Positions 5,347 through 12,675 of a stretch of 13,296 nucleotides of DNA are shown here, piece by piece (position 1 is the stretch's first letter; each line of letters opens with the position of its first letter). The position numbers were made by a program, and so were the translations under genes. Source of the DNA: an uncultured Collinsella sp. (GTDB lineage: Bacteria; Actinomycetota; Coriobacteriia; Coriobacteriales; Coriobacteriaceae); NCBI GenBank assembly GCA_902493915.1, contig CABUQY010000046.1, positions 1 through 13,296 on the forward strand, in the 5' to 3' direction. Under the pieces are notes generated by a model that worked only from the letters and a program-made list of their open reading frames with translations, was not told the origin of the DNA and ran no database searches.

Positions 5347-8301
5347 ATGAACGCTGACAAGAATGGCATTCAAATGAGCAACGCCGTGCATCAATACGCC
5401 CTTTTCGGGAACGCCTTATTCAAACTCAATAAAACGGTTGTCCACGCTTCAGATCCGCGTAAGCAGATCGTAATCTGTAGCAACGGTCCAGACATCCGTT
5501 ACGCAACACTCGAAGAATGGGACAAAGCCGGCAAATCTTTCGGCGAACGTGCGCAGACCGAGGGCATCGTTACCAGCGCGAGCCCAGCGCGCGACAAACT
5601 CGAGCTCTTTCGCAATCTTTTTACCGGCCGCAAAGATGTGCACGCTCACGGGTATCGCAGAAAAGACGGGGGCATCGGCTATACACCCGCCTGCGCAAAT
5701 GAGTGGAAGTCAGGCATTTGCCCCAAAGCAAACCATCACAGAATTAAATGCGCTGAATGTCGCAGCCGCACATTCCTTGAGCTGAACGATGCCGCCATTA
5801 TCGCCCATTTCAAAGGCAGCGACGACAGGCTCCGGGACGTCATAGGTCAATATGTTCTCGACAAAGACTGCAACACAAATGTCCTTGTCATTGATTTTGA
5901 CAAAGCCGATTGGAAAGAAGCGACAAACGCTATCAGGCTTGTCGTAAAAAACCATGGAATTAACGCTGCGGTCGAGCGATCAAGGTCAGGCAACGGCGCG
6001 CATATCTGGTTTTTCTTCCTAGAACCTATAAACGCAAAGACAGCACGAGATTTCGGTAGCTGCCTTATCGCCGAAGCAGCGGCACTCAACAAGACAATCA
6101 CCTTCGAAGCCTTTGACCGAATGATACCCGCGCAGTCCACCATTCCTGAAGGCGGCTTTGGAAATCTCATTGCGCTGCCCTTTCAGGGAAAAGCGCAGCG
6201 GGAAGGAAACAGCGTATTTGTTGACGAACGATTCGAGCCCTTTCCCGACCAATGGCTTTACCTTTCGCAAATCCAACTAATCTCGCGTGCGACGGTGGAT
6301 CGTCTGATCGAGGACACCAAAAACAAACCGCTTGGAATAGCAACAGCTGCAGCGACAAACAAAACCAGGCGCAATGTCCAAAAGCCACGAAAGCGGCTCC
6401 CGCTCACGCCACGAGACTTCCCCTCGAACCTGCCCGTCACACAAGCCGATATGCTCTACATCCCCGAAAAGTCTCTGAGCCCGGCAGCTCAAATGGAAAT
6501 CCGCAGGCTTGCGACATTTGCCAACCCGGAGTTCTTCCGTGCGCAATCTATGCATCAATCAGTATTCGGCAAACCGCGACTCATAGACCTCAGCGAACTT
6601 AGAGATGGCCGCGTCGCGATTCCCAGAGGCTGCAAAGCCCAACTTGAGCAGCTGATTCAAGAAGCCCACGTTACTGCCCATTATTCAGACGAACGTAGCA
6701 CGGGCAATCCAATTGAGATGGCATTCAAAGGGACCCTTCATCCCGAACAGCAAATTGCCGCCGACCAGATGCTTGAATACGAAGACGGAATCATGTCTGC
6801 GCCAACGGGCTTCGGTAAAACCGTCATCGGAGCTTATCTTATTGCCGCCGTTGGTCTTCCGGCGCTCGTCATTGTTCCAAAGACCGCGCTCATAGCCCAA
6901 TGGAAATCGCAGCTCGAACGATTTCTCGACATTACGGACACCAGAGAGCCGGTCCGAACGCCAAAAGGACGAATCAGCAAAAAGCAACCTCCCCTTATTG
7001 GACAAATCGGAGGGGGCAAAACCGCCGTCAGCGGCCTTATCGACGTCGCTTCCTTTCAGTCGCTATCTGGCAAAGACTCCCAAACCGGGGAGCCGATAGT
7101 TAAGAACCTTGTTCGTAATTACGGCCTCATTATCTGCGACGAATGCCACCATGCTGCCGCGCCACAGCTCGAGCTCGTCCTCAAGTCCGCTCCAGCCAAA
7201 TATATATATGGCCTCTCCGCGACACCCGAGCGCTCCGACGGACTCACGCGGGCGCTCTCGATGCTCTGCGGCCCGCTTCGCTATGTCATCGATCCAAAAA
7301 CGCAGGCAATTCAGCAGGGCATCCAGCGCATCGTTCGACCGAGATTTACCGGCATTCGGCTATCCGCCTACGAGCCGGATGCAAGCTTCAATCAGATTCT
7401 CGATATGCTGTGTGCACATGCGGCAAGAAACGAATTGATTGTCGATGACGCCCTCGAAGCAGCGTCAAACGGTCGACATCCGCTCATACTATCCAAAAGG
7501 AAAAAGCATGCTGAGGAACTGTTCAGGTTGCTTAATGATCGCAGACACGAGCCCATACTCTTAACCGGAGAAATCGGCGCCAAAGAAAGAAAAGCGATAC
7601 TGAACAGTCTTCCCGGCTTTGAGCATGAACATCGAATCATCGTCGCCACCGAAAGCCTTCTGAGCGAGGGCTTCGATCTGTCCTACCTTGACACCCTTTT
7701 CATTGCCACGCCGATATCTTGGGACGGCAGCGTAACGCAGCAGGTGGGCAGACTGCATAGAAGCCACGAGGGCAAGCAACAGGTTGAGATATTCGACTAC
7801 ATTGACCTGTCGATACCCATGCTCGCCCGCATGTACCAGAAAAGACTCAAGACGTACGCCAAGTTGGGGTACGAAATTTATTCAGCAGAGGACAGCGAGC
7901 AACCCGATTACAACATTCTCATAGAGCCGGCAAACGCTATTGAGGCATTAATTCAAGACATCACCGGTGCCACAAAGAGTGCCTTCATAGCCGCATCCTA
8001 CGCATCCGCCGCATGCCTCACGAAACTCACCACCACACTCGCAGGCGCAGCCGCCCGTGGGATTACCCTTGAGGTTTATGTTGCCTCACCTCCGCGCGAT
8101 GACGCGAAAGCGATTTTTGCCGAGATGAACGTCGACTATTCCGTCAAGGCCAAAGGGCGGCTGTGCGCGGCCGTGATTGACGAGGAAACTGTCTGGTACG
8201 GGACTATCCCGCTGCTGGCATTCCCCAAGAAAGAAGACCGCAGCATCCGTTTCAAAAGCAACGAAGTCGCCGCTGAGTTTTTGAGCGAAATCCAGCAATG
8301 A
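5347..8301 (+). CDS. TOTE-type archaeo-eukaryotic primase fused to an SF2 helicase
   Basis: This 984-residue protein has at least four modules. Residues 17-65 are a small strand-rich region of unknown role. A primase-polymerase domain covers about 85-315, with a cysteine cluster (Cys116, Cys125, Cys135, Cys138) likely binding zinc. Its metal-binding motif is VIDFD (Asp183, Asp185), followed by ERSRSGNGAHIWFFF (His219) and GGFGNLIALPFQ (269-280). A superfamily 2 helicase spans about 460-840: SAPTGFGKT (Walker A, 484-492), ICDECHH (DECH box, 596-602), LSATPERSDG (623-632), ATESLLSEGFD (767-777) and QQVGRLHR (798-805). The C-terminus (865-984) resembles the phospholipase-D-like domain of this family but lacks its His and Lys. 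The order matches proteins annotated as 'TOTE conflict system' primase, thought to act in conflicts with invasive DNA. All core motifs are intact. The start lacks a good ribosome binding site; Met10 (5374) is an alternative. Confidence 0.88.
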   Translation: MNADKNGIQMSNAVHQYALFGNALFKLNKTVVHASDPRKQIVICSNGPDIRYATLEEWDKAGKSFGERAQTEGIVTSASPARDKLELFRNLFTGRKDVHAHGYRRKDGGIGYTPACANEWKSGICPKANHHRIKCAECRSRTFLELNDAAIIAHFKGSDDRLRDVIGQYVLDKDCNTNVLVIDFDKADWKEATNAIRLVVKNHGINAAVERSRSGNGAHIWFFFLEPINAKTARDFGSCLIAEAAALNKTITFEAFDRMIPAQSTIPEGGFGNLIALPFQGKAQREGNSVFVDERFEPFPDQWLYLSQIQLISRATVDRLIEDTKNKPLGIATAAATNKTRRNVQKPRKRLPLTPRDFPSNLPVTQADMLYIPEKSLSPAAQMEIRRLATFANPEFFRAQSMHQSVFGKPRLIDLSELRDGRVAIPRGCKAQLEQLIQEAHVTAHYSDERSTGNPIEMAFKGTLHPEQQIAADQMLEYEDGIMSAPTGFGKTVIGAYLIAAVGLPALVIVPKTALIAQWKSQLERFLDITDTREPVRTPKGRISKKQPPLIGQIGGGKTAVSGLIDVASFQSLSGKDSQTGEPIVKNLVRNYGLIICDECHHAAAPQLELVLKSAPAKYIYGLSATPERSDGLTRALSMLCGPLRYVIDPKTQAIQQGIQRIVRPRFTGIRLSAYEPDASFNQILDMLCAHAARNELIVDDALEAASNGRHPLILSKRKKHAEELFRLLNDRRHEPILLTGEIGAKERKAILNSLPGFEHEHRIIVATESLLSEGFDLSYLDTLFIATPISWDGSVTQQVGRLHRSHEGKQQVEIFDYIDLSIPMLARMYQKRLKTYAKLGYEIYSAEDSEQPDYNILIEPANAIEALIQDITGATKSAFIAASYASAACLTKLTTTLAGAAARGITLEVYVASPPRDDAKAIFAEMNVDYSVKAKGRLCAAVIDEETVWYGTIPLLAFPKKEDRSIRFKSNEVAAEFLSEIQQ

Positions 8302-8342
8302 GGAGAACCGGGGGCCGCAGCAGCGAACGGGGCGCCCACATC

Positions 8343-8415
8343 AGTTGCGGTGGAATAGGGACTGTTTTTGGCTTATTAGCCGCCAATCAATCCCTATTCC
8401 ACCGCAACTTAGAAA
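8343..8415. repeat. Hairpin repeat B, copy 2
   Basis: A perfect 19-bp stem (8343-8361 with 8391-8409; arms include GTTGCGGTGGAATAGGGA) encloses a 29-base loop with an inner GGCT/AGCC hairpin. It is the better-preserved copy of the element at 4645-4716 and shares the TTAGAA just past the right arm. It lies between the convergent ends of the primase-helicase and the toxin, where a bidirectional transcription end is plausible. One copy is inside the island and one outside. Confidence 0.87.
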
Positions 8416-8422
8416 TCGGCGA

Positions 8423-8731
8423 TCAGCCCAGCGGACCCTGAAACAGTTCCTGATGAGTGCCCATTCTCACCAGCCTAATCACTGGGTTAGTCTTATGGGG
8501 AAGATAAAGAACGACCACATCGACCAAGCCATCGGATAGGTGGAAATCGATGTGGCCGTTGTAGTTTCCGCCCGGGTTTGAGAGCTCGTGGGCGCCATAC
8601 TCCGCCGGAAGTGACCCATGAGCCACAAGCTCTGCAACCGCCGCTTTAAACTCACTTTTTAGCTGCGGATGCATGCGCATCGTTCGTTTGTAGTCCACCT
8701 TAAATTGAGCCTCGACTTTAATCTCGAACAT
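8423..8731 (-). CDS. YafQ/RelE family mRNA-interferase toxin
   Basis: This 102-residue protein has the YafQ layout of ribosome-dependent endoribonucleases that cut mRNA in the A site and halt growth. Near the middle is LPAEYGAHELS (41-51), matching the conserved 'plp..y..H.L' segment, followed by NYNGHIDFHLSD (56-67) and the terminal RLVRMGTHQELF (86-97). By comparison with E. coli YafQ, His48, His64, Asp67, Arg89, His93 and Phe97 occupy the positions of the active-site residues, so the toxin looks intact. It starts 2 bases after the antitoxin stop codon, with GAGGAA for a ribosome binding site inside the antitoxin's last codons. Translational coupling is likely. The two form one minus-strand operon. 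Confidence 0.9.
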   Translation of the reverse strand: MFEIKVEAQFKVDYKRTMRMHPQLKSEFKAAVAELVAHGSLPAEYGAHELSNPGGNYNGHIDFHLSDGLVDVVVLYLPHKTNPVIRLVRMGTHQELFQGPLG

Positions 8732-8733
8732 CG

Positions 8734-9033
8734 CTATTCCTCATCGAGGAATGACATAAGCTCATCAGCGTTATTGAATGACAGGCTATCGTCCGGCAAA
8801 ATCCCCAGCTCATGAGCCTCAGCGATCACCATGGCGCGCCTCGTCACCTCGTTGGGCACCTCCGCCCTTCCTACAATCTCAAAAGGAATCTTTCGCTGAT
8901 TTACCAGCTGCCGAACGGCAAGATTGAGATAGGAATTGAGGCTGAGGCCGACCGAATCCAAGAACTCAGTCGCCTGCTCCTTGAGCCCCTCTTCGATTCG
9001 AACCGTCGTAGGCTTAACTGTTGCTGTAGACAT
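8734..9033 (-). CDS. RelB/DinJ family antitoxin
   Basis: This 99-residue protein has the RelB/DinJ pattern: a ribbon-helix-helix DNA-binding N-terminus (TVRIEEGLKEQATEFLDSVG, 10-29, then LSLNSYLNLAVRQLV, 30-44), the IPFEI strand (49-53), and an acidic C-terminal tail (SFNNADELMSFLDEE, 85-99) that would wrap and neutralise the toxin. It is the first gene of the pair. The ATG at 9033 is preceded by GAGGAGG 7 bases away. Members of the family bind palindromes in their own promoter and repress the operon; a 36-bp palindrome lies just upstream. The location on an island suggests a stabilising or defence-linked role, which is inference. Confidence 0.9.
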   Translation of the reverse strand: MSTATVKPTTVRIEEGLKEQATEFLDSVGLSLNSYLNLAVRQLVNQRKIPFEIVGRAEVPNEVTRRAMVIAEAHELGILPDDSLSFNNADELMSFLDEE

Positions 9034-9064
9034 TTGCGACCTCCTCGCCCTCGTCCTTTACACC

Positions 9065-9116
9065 AGTATACCCAATATAAATGGCAATCTGATGTTAGAT
9101 AACATCAGATTGCCAT
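9065..9116 (-). promoter_or_regulatory. Toxin-antitoxin promoter with 36-bp palindromic operator
   Basis: On the minus strand a TATACT -10 box (9070-9065) stands 31 bases before the antitoxin start. Just upstream is a near-perfect palindrome at 9081-9116: 17-bp arms (ATGGCAATCTGATGTTA and its complement) around a central GA. A -35 at the standard 17-base spacing would fall at 9093-9088, inside the palindrome, so a bound antitoxin would block RNA polymerase. No good -35 hexamer is seen, as in many repressed TA promoters. The palindrome also lies 30 bases past the LOG stop codon and could end LOG transcription, though no clean T-run follows. Confidence 0.65.
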
Positions 9117-9146
9117 GCGTATTCATGTCGCGTGGGCACGATTGAT

Positions 9147-9276
9147 CTACATCAGCCCGCTGAGCGCAATGTCAACGGCCTCGTTGAGGTCGTCGGTAAT
9201 GTGTACCAGATCCGGATCGAGCGGACTGATCATGCCGGCGTCCATCACCGGACCGTTGAGCCAGTCGAACAGGCCC
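9147..9276. repeat. Direct repeat flanking the island, right copy
   Basis: This 130-bp segment, the 3' end of the intact LOG gene, pairs with 4799-4928. 116 of 130 bases agree by hand alignment, and none of the 14 differences alters an amino acid. Similarity starts at the stop codon and ends after AACAGGCCC (9268-9276). Confidence 0.88.
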
Positions 9277-9905
9277 TGCCAGTACTCGCTGCCCACCAGC
9301 ACGAGCGGCATGCGCTTGACCTTGTGCGTCTGCACCAGCGTGAGCACCTCGAACATCTCGTCGAGCGTACCAAAGCCACCGGGAAACACGATAGCGCCCG
9401 AGCTGTATTTGACGAACATGGTCTTGCGCACAAAGAAGTAACGGAAGTCCATGCCAAGGTTCACATATTTGTTGAGCCCGTGCTCGTGCGGAAGCTCGAT
9501 ACCCAAGCCGACCGACTTGCCGTTGGCGCTCGCCGCTCCCCTGTTGGCCGCCTCCATGACGCCGGGACCACCGCCGGTGATAACCGCCACGCCGCGCTGG
9601 GCGATCTTGCGGCCAACGGCGCGTGCCGCCTTGTAGAGCGGATCGGTCTTGGGCGTGCGGGCACTGCCGAAGATGGTCACTGCAGGACCAAGCTCGGCAA
9701 GTGCGCCAAAACCATCAACGAACTCTGCCTGAATGCGCAGCACGCGCCAGGGGTCGGTGTGCAACCAGTCGGTCGAGTCCTCGGGCGCCAGCAGGTTGGC
9801 GTAGGTGTTGTCCTTGGGAATCATGGGGCCGCGCATGACCACGGGGCCGCGGCGGTACGTCTCGTCGTAGGCAGGCTCGCCCTCGACGTTCTCATTCTTA
9901 ATCAT
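9147..9905 (-). CDS. LOG family protein (cytokinin riboside 5'-monophosphate phosphoribohydrolase-like)
   Basis: This 252-residue Rossmann-fold protein belongs to the LOG/TIGR00730 group, whose members cleave the N-glycosidic bond of nucleoside 5'-monophosphates. Key motifs are VTIFGSAR (76-83), GGGPGVMEAAN (111-121), Arg160-Lys161 (FVRKT) and the hallmark PGGFGTLDE (175-183). An N-terminal extension of about 70 residues is usual for actinobacterial members. The ATG at 9905 has AGGAGT just upstream; the frame stays open to 9977 but the extra part covers the terminator. The last 42 codons exist again at 4799-4928 with only silent differences. The 3' end of this gene therefore appears to be either the original or an island-borne replacement. 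The active site is upstream of the exchange point and is intact. Confidence 0.9.
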   Translation of the reverse strand: MIKNENVEGEPAYDETYRRGPVVMRGPMIPKDNTYANLLAPEDSTDWLHTDPWRVLRIQAEFVDGFGALAELGPAVTIFGSARTPKTDPLYKAARAVGRKIAQRGVAVITGGGPGVMEAANRGAASANGKSVGLGIELPHEHGLNKYVNLGMDFRYFFVRKTMFVKYSSGAIVFPGGFGTLDEMFEVLTLVQTHKVKRMPLVLVGSEYWQGLFDWLNGPVMDAGMISPLDPDLVHITDDLNEAVDIALSGLM

Positions 9906-9920
9906 GGGTACTCCTATCGA

Positions 9921-9969
9921 GAAAAAGAAAAGCGGGCGGGGTCGACGCCATGCGTCAAACACCCGCCCG
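9921..9969 (-). terminator. Intrinsic terminator between tgt and the LOG gene
   Basis: On the minus strand CGGGCGGG (9969-9962) pairs with CCCGCCCG (9940-9933). An inner GACGC/GCGTC stem (9956-9952 with 9948-9944) extends the hairpin. A pyrimidine-rich tail CTTTTCTTTTTC (9932-9921) follows at once. It lies 149 bases after the tgt stop and ends 16 bases before the LOG start, so it overlaps the LOG leader. It may therefore attenuate LOG expression as well as end the tgt transcript. Confidence 0.75.
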
Positions 9970-10117
9970 AACATCAACTATTCGGTATGGTACCCACGAT
10001 GCATCAAGCACTTGCAAGCTATCGGTCAGCGGTCGCGCAGCCGGTGTCAGCGAATGTGACGACCGGCTGGCGCTCGACCATTGCCGTGCCCACGCTCTGC
10101 AAGCGTGTCTGTCGCTC

Positions 10118-11257
10118 TTAGTAGTCCACCGCCGCAGGGCTATTCATCCAGTCGCTCACAAACGCGCCGTAGCGGCCCTCGATAATGGCCTGGCGGGCGC
10201 GCTGCATCAGGTTGAGCAGGTAGTAGATGTTGTGCATCGACAGCAGAATGCCGCCGAGCATCTCCTTCTGCGTGACCATGTGACGGATGAGCGCGCGGCT
10301 GTAGCCGCCCGTGCATACCGGGCAGGTGCAGGTGGGGTCGATGGGGCCGTCGTCGTGCGCAAAGCGCGCGTTACGGAAGTTAAGGCGACCTTCACTGGAG
10401 AACGCCGTACCCATGCGACCGGTGCGCGTCGGCAGCACACAGTCGAACATGTCGATGCCCACGCCCACGCCGCGTACGAGCGTGGTGGGGTTGCCGACAC
10501 CCATCAGGTAGCGCGGCTTATGCTTGGGCATGTACTCGCTCACGAGCGGCGCCAGGGTCTCGAACATGGTCTCGTGATCCTCGCCCACCGAATAGCCACC
10601 GATACCATAGCCCGGGAAGTCGCCGCACTCCTCCAGATGGCGCAGCGAACGCAGGCGCAGATCCAGGTGCATGCCGCCCTGAACGATGCCAAAGAGCGCC
10701 TGGTCATCGCGGGTATGCGCCTTATAGCAGCGCTCGGCCCACATGCTCGACAGCTCAACGGCGCGCTCAACGTAGGCGCGCGTGGCGGGATAGCCCGGGC
10801 ACTGGTCGAGCTGCATGCAGATATCGGAGCCGAGTTTCATGGCGATTTCCATGTTGTCCTCGGGCGTCCAAAACACGTGGCGGCCGTCGTAATCGTTGAC
10901 GATAAAGCGCACGCCCTCGTCGGTGAGCTTGACGGCATCGTTGTGGCTGAAGACCTGGAAACCGCCCGAGTCGGTGAGGATGGGGCCGTGCCAGTTCATG
11001 AACTTGTGCAGGCCGCCCAGCTCGGCGATGGTGTCCTCGCCGGGACGCATGGACAGATGATAGGTATTGGCGAGCACGATCTGGGCGCCGAGCTTCTTGA
11101 CAGTCTCGGTAGGAATGCCCTTGACGTTTGCCTTGGTGCCCACGGGCATAAAAATCGGCGTCTCGATGTCGCCGTGCGGGGTGTGCAGTACGCCGGCACG
11201 CGCGTGCGTCGTCGGGTCCTCGGCGATCAGGTCGAATTTAAAAAGGTTCTGGTCCAT
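10118..11257 (-). CDS. tgt: Queuine/preQ1 tRNA-guanine transglycosylase (Tgt)
   Basis: Tgt exchanges guanine 34 of GUN-anticodon tRNAs for preQ1 or queuine, a step of queuosine modification. The 379-residue length is typical of the bacterial enzyme. Visible residues are Asp96 in TDSGGFQVFS, Asp151 and Cys153 (QLDQCPGYP; many homologues read DEC here), the base-binding VQGG (192-195), GIGGYSVGE (218-226) and the nucleophile Asp272 in DMFDCVLPTRTGR. The zinc site is complete: Cys310, Cys312, Cys315 and His342. The ATG at 11257 has AAGGAG 9 bases upstream. No other queuosine genes (queC, D, E, F, queA) are in the window, so salvage or biosynthesis cannot be judged. A terminator follows the gene; repeat A2 lies upstream of it. 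Confidence 0.96.
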   Translation of the reverse strand: MDQNLFKFDLIAEDPTTHARAGVLHTPHGDIETPIFMPVGTKANVKGIPTETVKKLGAQIVLANTYHLSMRPGEDTIAELGGLHKFMNWHGPILTDSGGFQVFSHNDAVKLTDEGVRFIVNDYDGRHVFWTPEDNMEIAMKLGSDICMQLDQCPGYPATRAYVERAVELSSMWAERCYKAHTRDDQALFGIVQGGMHLDLRLRSLRHLEECGDFPGYGIGGYSVGEDHETMFETLAPLVSEYMPKHKPRYLMGVGNPTTLVRGVGVGIDMFDCVLPTRTGRMGTAFSSEGRLNFRNARFAHDDGPIDPTCTCPVCTGGYSRALIRHMVTQKEMLGGILLSMHNIYYLLNLMQRARQAIIEGRYGAFVSDWMNSPAAVDY

Positions 11258-11353
11258 AAACTGGAACTCCTTGGTTGCGGTTCATACGCAAACCATTATA
11301 CGGGCAACCCGCAAGAAGCACCGACTCGACAGAAACTGATGCAAAGGGGTCAT

Positions 11354-11579
11354 AGTCGTTTAAGAACGTCCCCAAAGACTACATCTGGGATCATTTCCAA
11401 CAGCCAAGGCAGCGCCGATGTTATGGCACCGACAGCGAAAACCCGCCAGAGCGAGCAAGGTGCCTTGAAACGAGGCGGCATTGACCTTCTGGTCATGCCG
11501 CCGAAGTTGAAAGGCAGATTGCCGCTCTGGCGGGTTTGCAGCGTCAACTGGTTACGCGGTTTGGTAAAACCGCGTAACC
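11354..11579. repeat. Structured intergenic repeat A, copy 2
   Basis: This is the second copy of the element at 1256-1459, in the same orientation and again between two minus-strand genes (SDR and tgt). It is 22 bases longer because of extra sequence around 11384-11412. Its outer 13-bp stem is 11439-11451 with 11525-11537. The inner hairpin is 11474-11486 with 11491-11502, with one bulged T at 11481. The terminal 12-bp hairpin (11551-11578) is identical to copy 1 and starts 2 bases after the SDR stop codon. Where the stems differ from copy 1, both partners changed: A-T for G-C, C-G for T-A, and C-G for T-A. Confidence 0.88.
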
Positions 11580-11580
11580 C

Positions 11581-12381
11581 CTACGGACGCTGGCCCATGC
11601 CACCCTCGAGGGTGACGGTCTCGCCGTTCATATACTTAAAGTCGGGACCGCAGAGCTGAACGACAACGCGGCCGATTTCCTTCTCGACGTCGCCGTAGTG
11701 ACCCGCCGGCGGCATGTGGACGTTGGCCTTGAACGCCTCGGGATAGGCATCCTGGAAGTTCTCGAGCGCGGCGGTCCAAGCAAGCGGGCAAACGATATTG
11801 ACGTTGATGCCGTCCTTGCCCCACTCGTTGGCAGCGACGCGGGTCAGACCGCGGATGCCCTCCTTGGCAGCGGCGTAGCTGCACTGGCCATAGTTGCCAA
11901 ACAGGCCGGCGCCCGAAGCAAAGTTGACCACGGAGCCCTTGGTCTCCTTCAGGTGCGGGTAGGCCTTCTGCATGTACAGGTAGGTGGCATACAGACCGGA
12001 GTAAATGGCGAGGTTGAACTGGTCCATGGTGTGATCGGCGATCGTCACGCCCGAAGCGCTGGCCTGAGCATTGTTGACGACGGCGTCGATGCGGCCGAAC
12101 TCCTCAATGGCCTTGTCGATGACGTTCTGGACGACGGCTTCGTTGTCCTGACCAGCCGAAACATCGGCCTGAACAGGCAGAACCTTGACGCCGTACTCGG
12201 CCTCAAGGGATTCCTTGGCAGCCTCGAGCTTGGCAACGTTGCGGCCGGTAATGACGAGGTTTGCGCCCTCCTTGGCAAAAGCGATATCGATGCCGTAGCC
12301 GATGGAACCAGCGGAGCCGTCCTTGAGCGTGGCCTTGCCGCCGCCGGTAACGATCACGGTCTTACCAGTGAAAAGTCCCAT
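11581..12381 (-). CDS. Short-chain dehydrogenase/reductase with an expanded glycine-rich loop
   Basis: This 266-residue NAD(P)-dependent oxidoreductase shows the classical SDR plan: an N-terminal nucleotide-binding TGG (12-14), the NNA motif (VVNNAQ, 101-106), Ser156 (NFASGAG), and the catalytic Tyr169-xxx-Lys173 (CSYAAAKEG). The cofactor loop is unusual. TGGGKATLKDGSAGSIGYG (12-30) is about eight residues longer than the standard TGxxxGxG, and its SIGYGI end recalls enoyl-ACP reductase-type loops. Arg47 after the second strand (TGRN) hints at NADP(H). The ATG at 12381 has AAAGGAC upstream; an in-frame ATG at 12429 would add 16 residues without support. The stop codon abuts repeat A2. The substrate is unknown; gut Coriobacteriia use many SDRs on steroids and other alcohols, but nothing here points to one. 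Confidence 0.87.
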   Translation of the reverse strand: MGLFTGKTVIVTGGGKATLKDGSAGSIGYGIDIAFAKEGANLVITGRNVAKLEAAKESLEAEYGVKVLPVQADVSAGQDNEAVVQNVIDKAIEEFGRIDAVVNNAQASASGVTIADHTMDQFNLAIYSGLYATYLYMQKAYPHLKETKGSVVNFASGAGLFGNYGQCSYAAAKEGIRGLTRVAANEWGKDGINVNIVCPLAWTAALENFQDAYPEAFKANVHMPPAGHYGDVEKEIGRVVVQLCGPDFKYMNGETVTLEGGMGQRP

Positions 12382-12675
12382 ACAAAGTCCTTTCAAATCG
12401 CGACGGGCCTGCCCGTCGACTGCGCGCATCCAACTTCACGCGCCAAAAGCTGAAATGCAACTTTAGCGGGTTCAAGCGAAAAATAAAGCCCATGGCAGGC
12501 GAACGGCGCAACGTCTTTCGGCGAAGGGAATGTCAAGTACAAACTGGATAAAGTGGCCGAGTTTTTGCTATCGACGCGAGCCATCGAACACGTTTTGAAA
12601 CTTTGCTGCAGCGCGCGGGATGTCGGCGCGAGACTTTATCATAGGGTGACAAACTACGATGAGGAGCACATGCCT
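12382..12675. other. Divergent promoter region between the SDR gene and an acidic protein gene
   Basis: This spacer has no credible gene. A consensus TTGACA lies on the minus strand at 12536-12531, facing the SDR gene, but no matching -10 sits 16-18 bases on. On the plus strand TATCAT (12637-12642) is a weak -10 candidate for the acidic gene. No terminator hairpin was found. Promoters must be here since the genes diverge, but their exact positions are not clear. Confidence 0.4.

Larger units (their letters stand above)
4929..9146. mobile_element. Probable genomic island inserted at the 3' end of a LOG gene
   Basis: A 4.2-kb segment is bounded by 130-bp direct repeats of the LOG gene's 3' end (4799-4928 outside, 9147-9276 as part of the intact gene). 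Its cargo is accessory: a TOTE-type primase-helicase and a DinJ/YafQ toxin-antitoxin pair. By eye it is more AT-rich than its neighbours, most strikingly at 4940-5160. The right boundary falls exactly at the LOG stop codon. This is typical of elements that insert at a gene's 3' end and bring a replacement end. No integrase or transposase is encoded, so the recombinase acted in trans, has been lost, or the segment arrived by homologous recombination with a related strain. Confidence 0.7.

Noticed and set aside
4645..8415. Repeats B1 and B2 as the terminal repeats of a single transposon carrying the primase-helicase
   Set aside because: B1 lies outside the LOG remnant, both are complete hairpins in the same orientation, there is no transposase and no target duplication, and the LOG duplication gives a better-defined boundary.
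4929..9146. Integrase or recombinase gene within the island
   Set aside because: No reading frame shows tyrosine or serine recombinase motifs; the only real genes are the primase-helicase and the toxin-antitoxin pair.
9970..10117. Possible tRNA or small RNA between tgt and its terminator
   Set aside because: Short inverted repeats are present (AGCCGG/CCGGCT and CACGCT/AGCGTG), but there is no cloverleaf, no T-loop GTTCGA motif, and no second copy in the window.
9132..10121. Long plus-strand frame opposite LOG (329 codons)
   Set aside because: A shadow of a high-GC gene; LOG motifs on the minus strand are unmistakable and the plus frame crosses the terminator.
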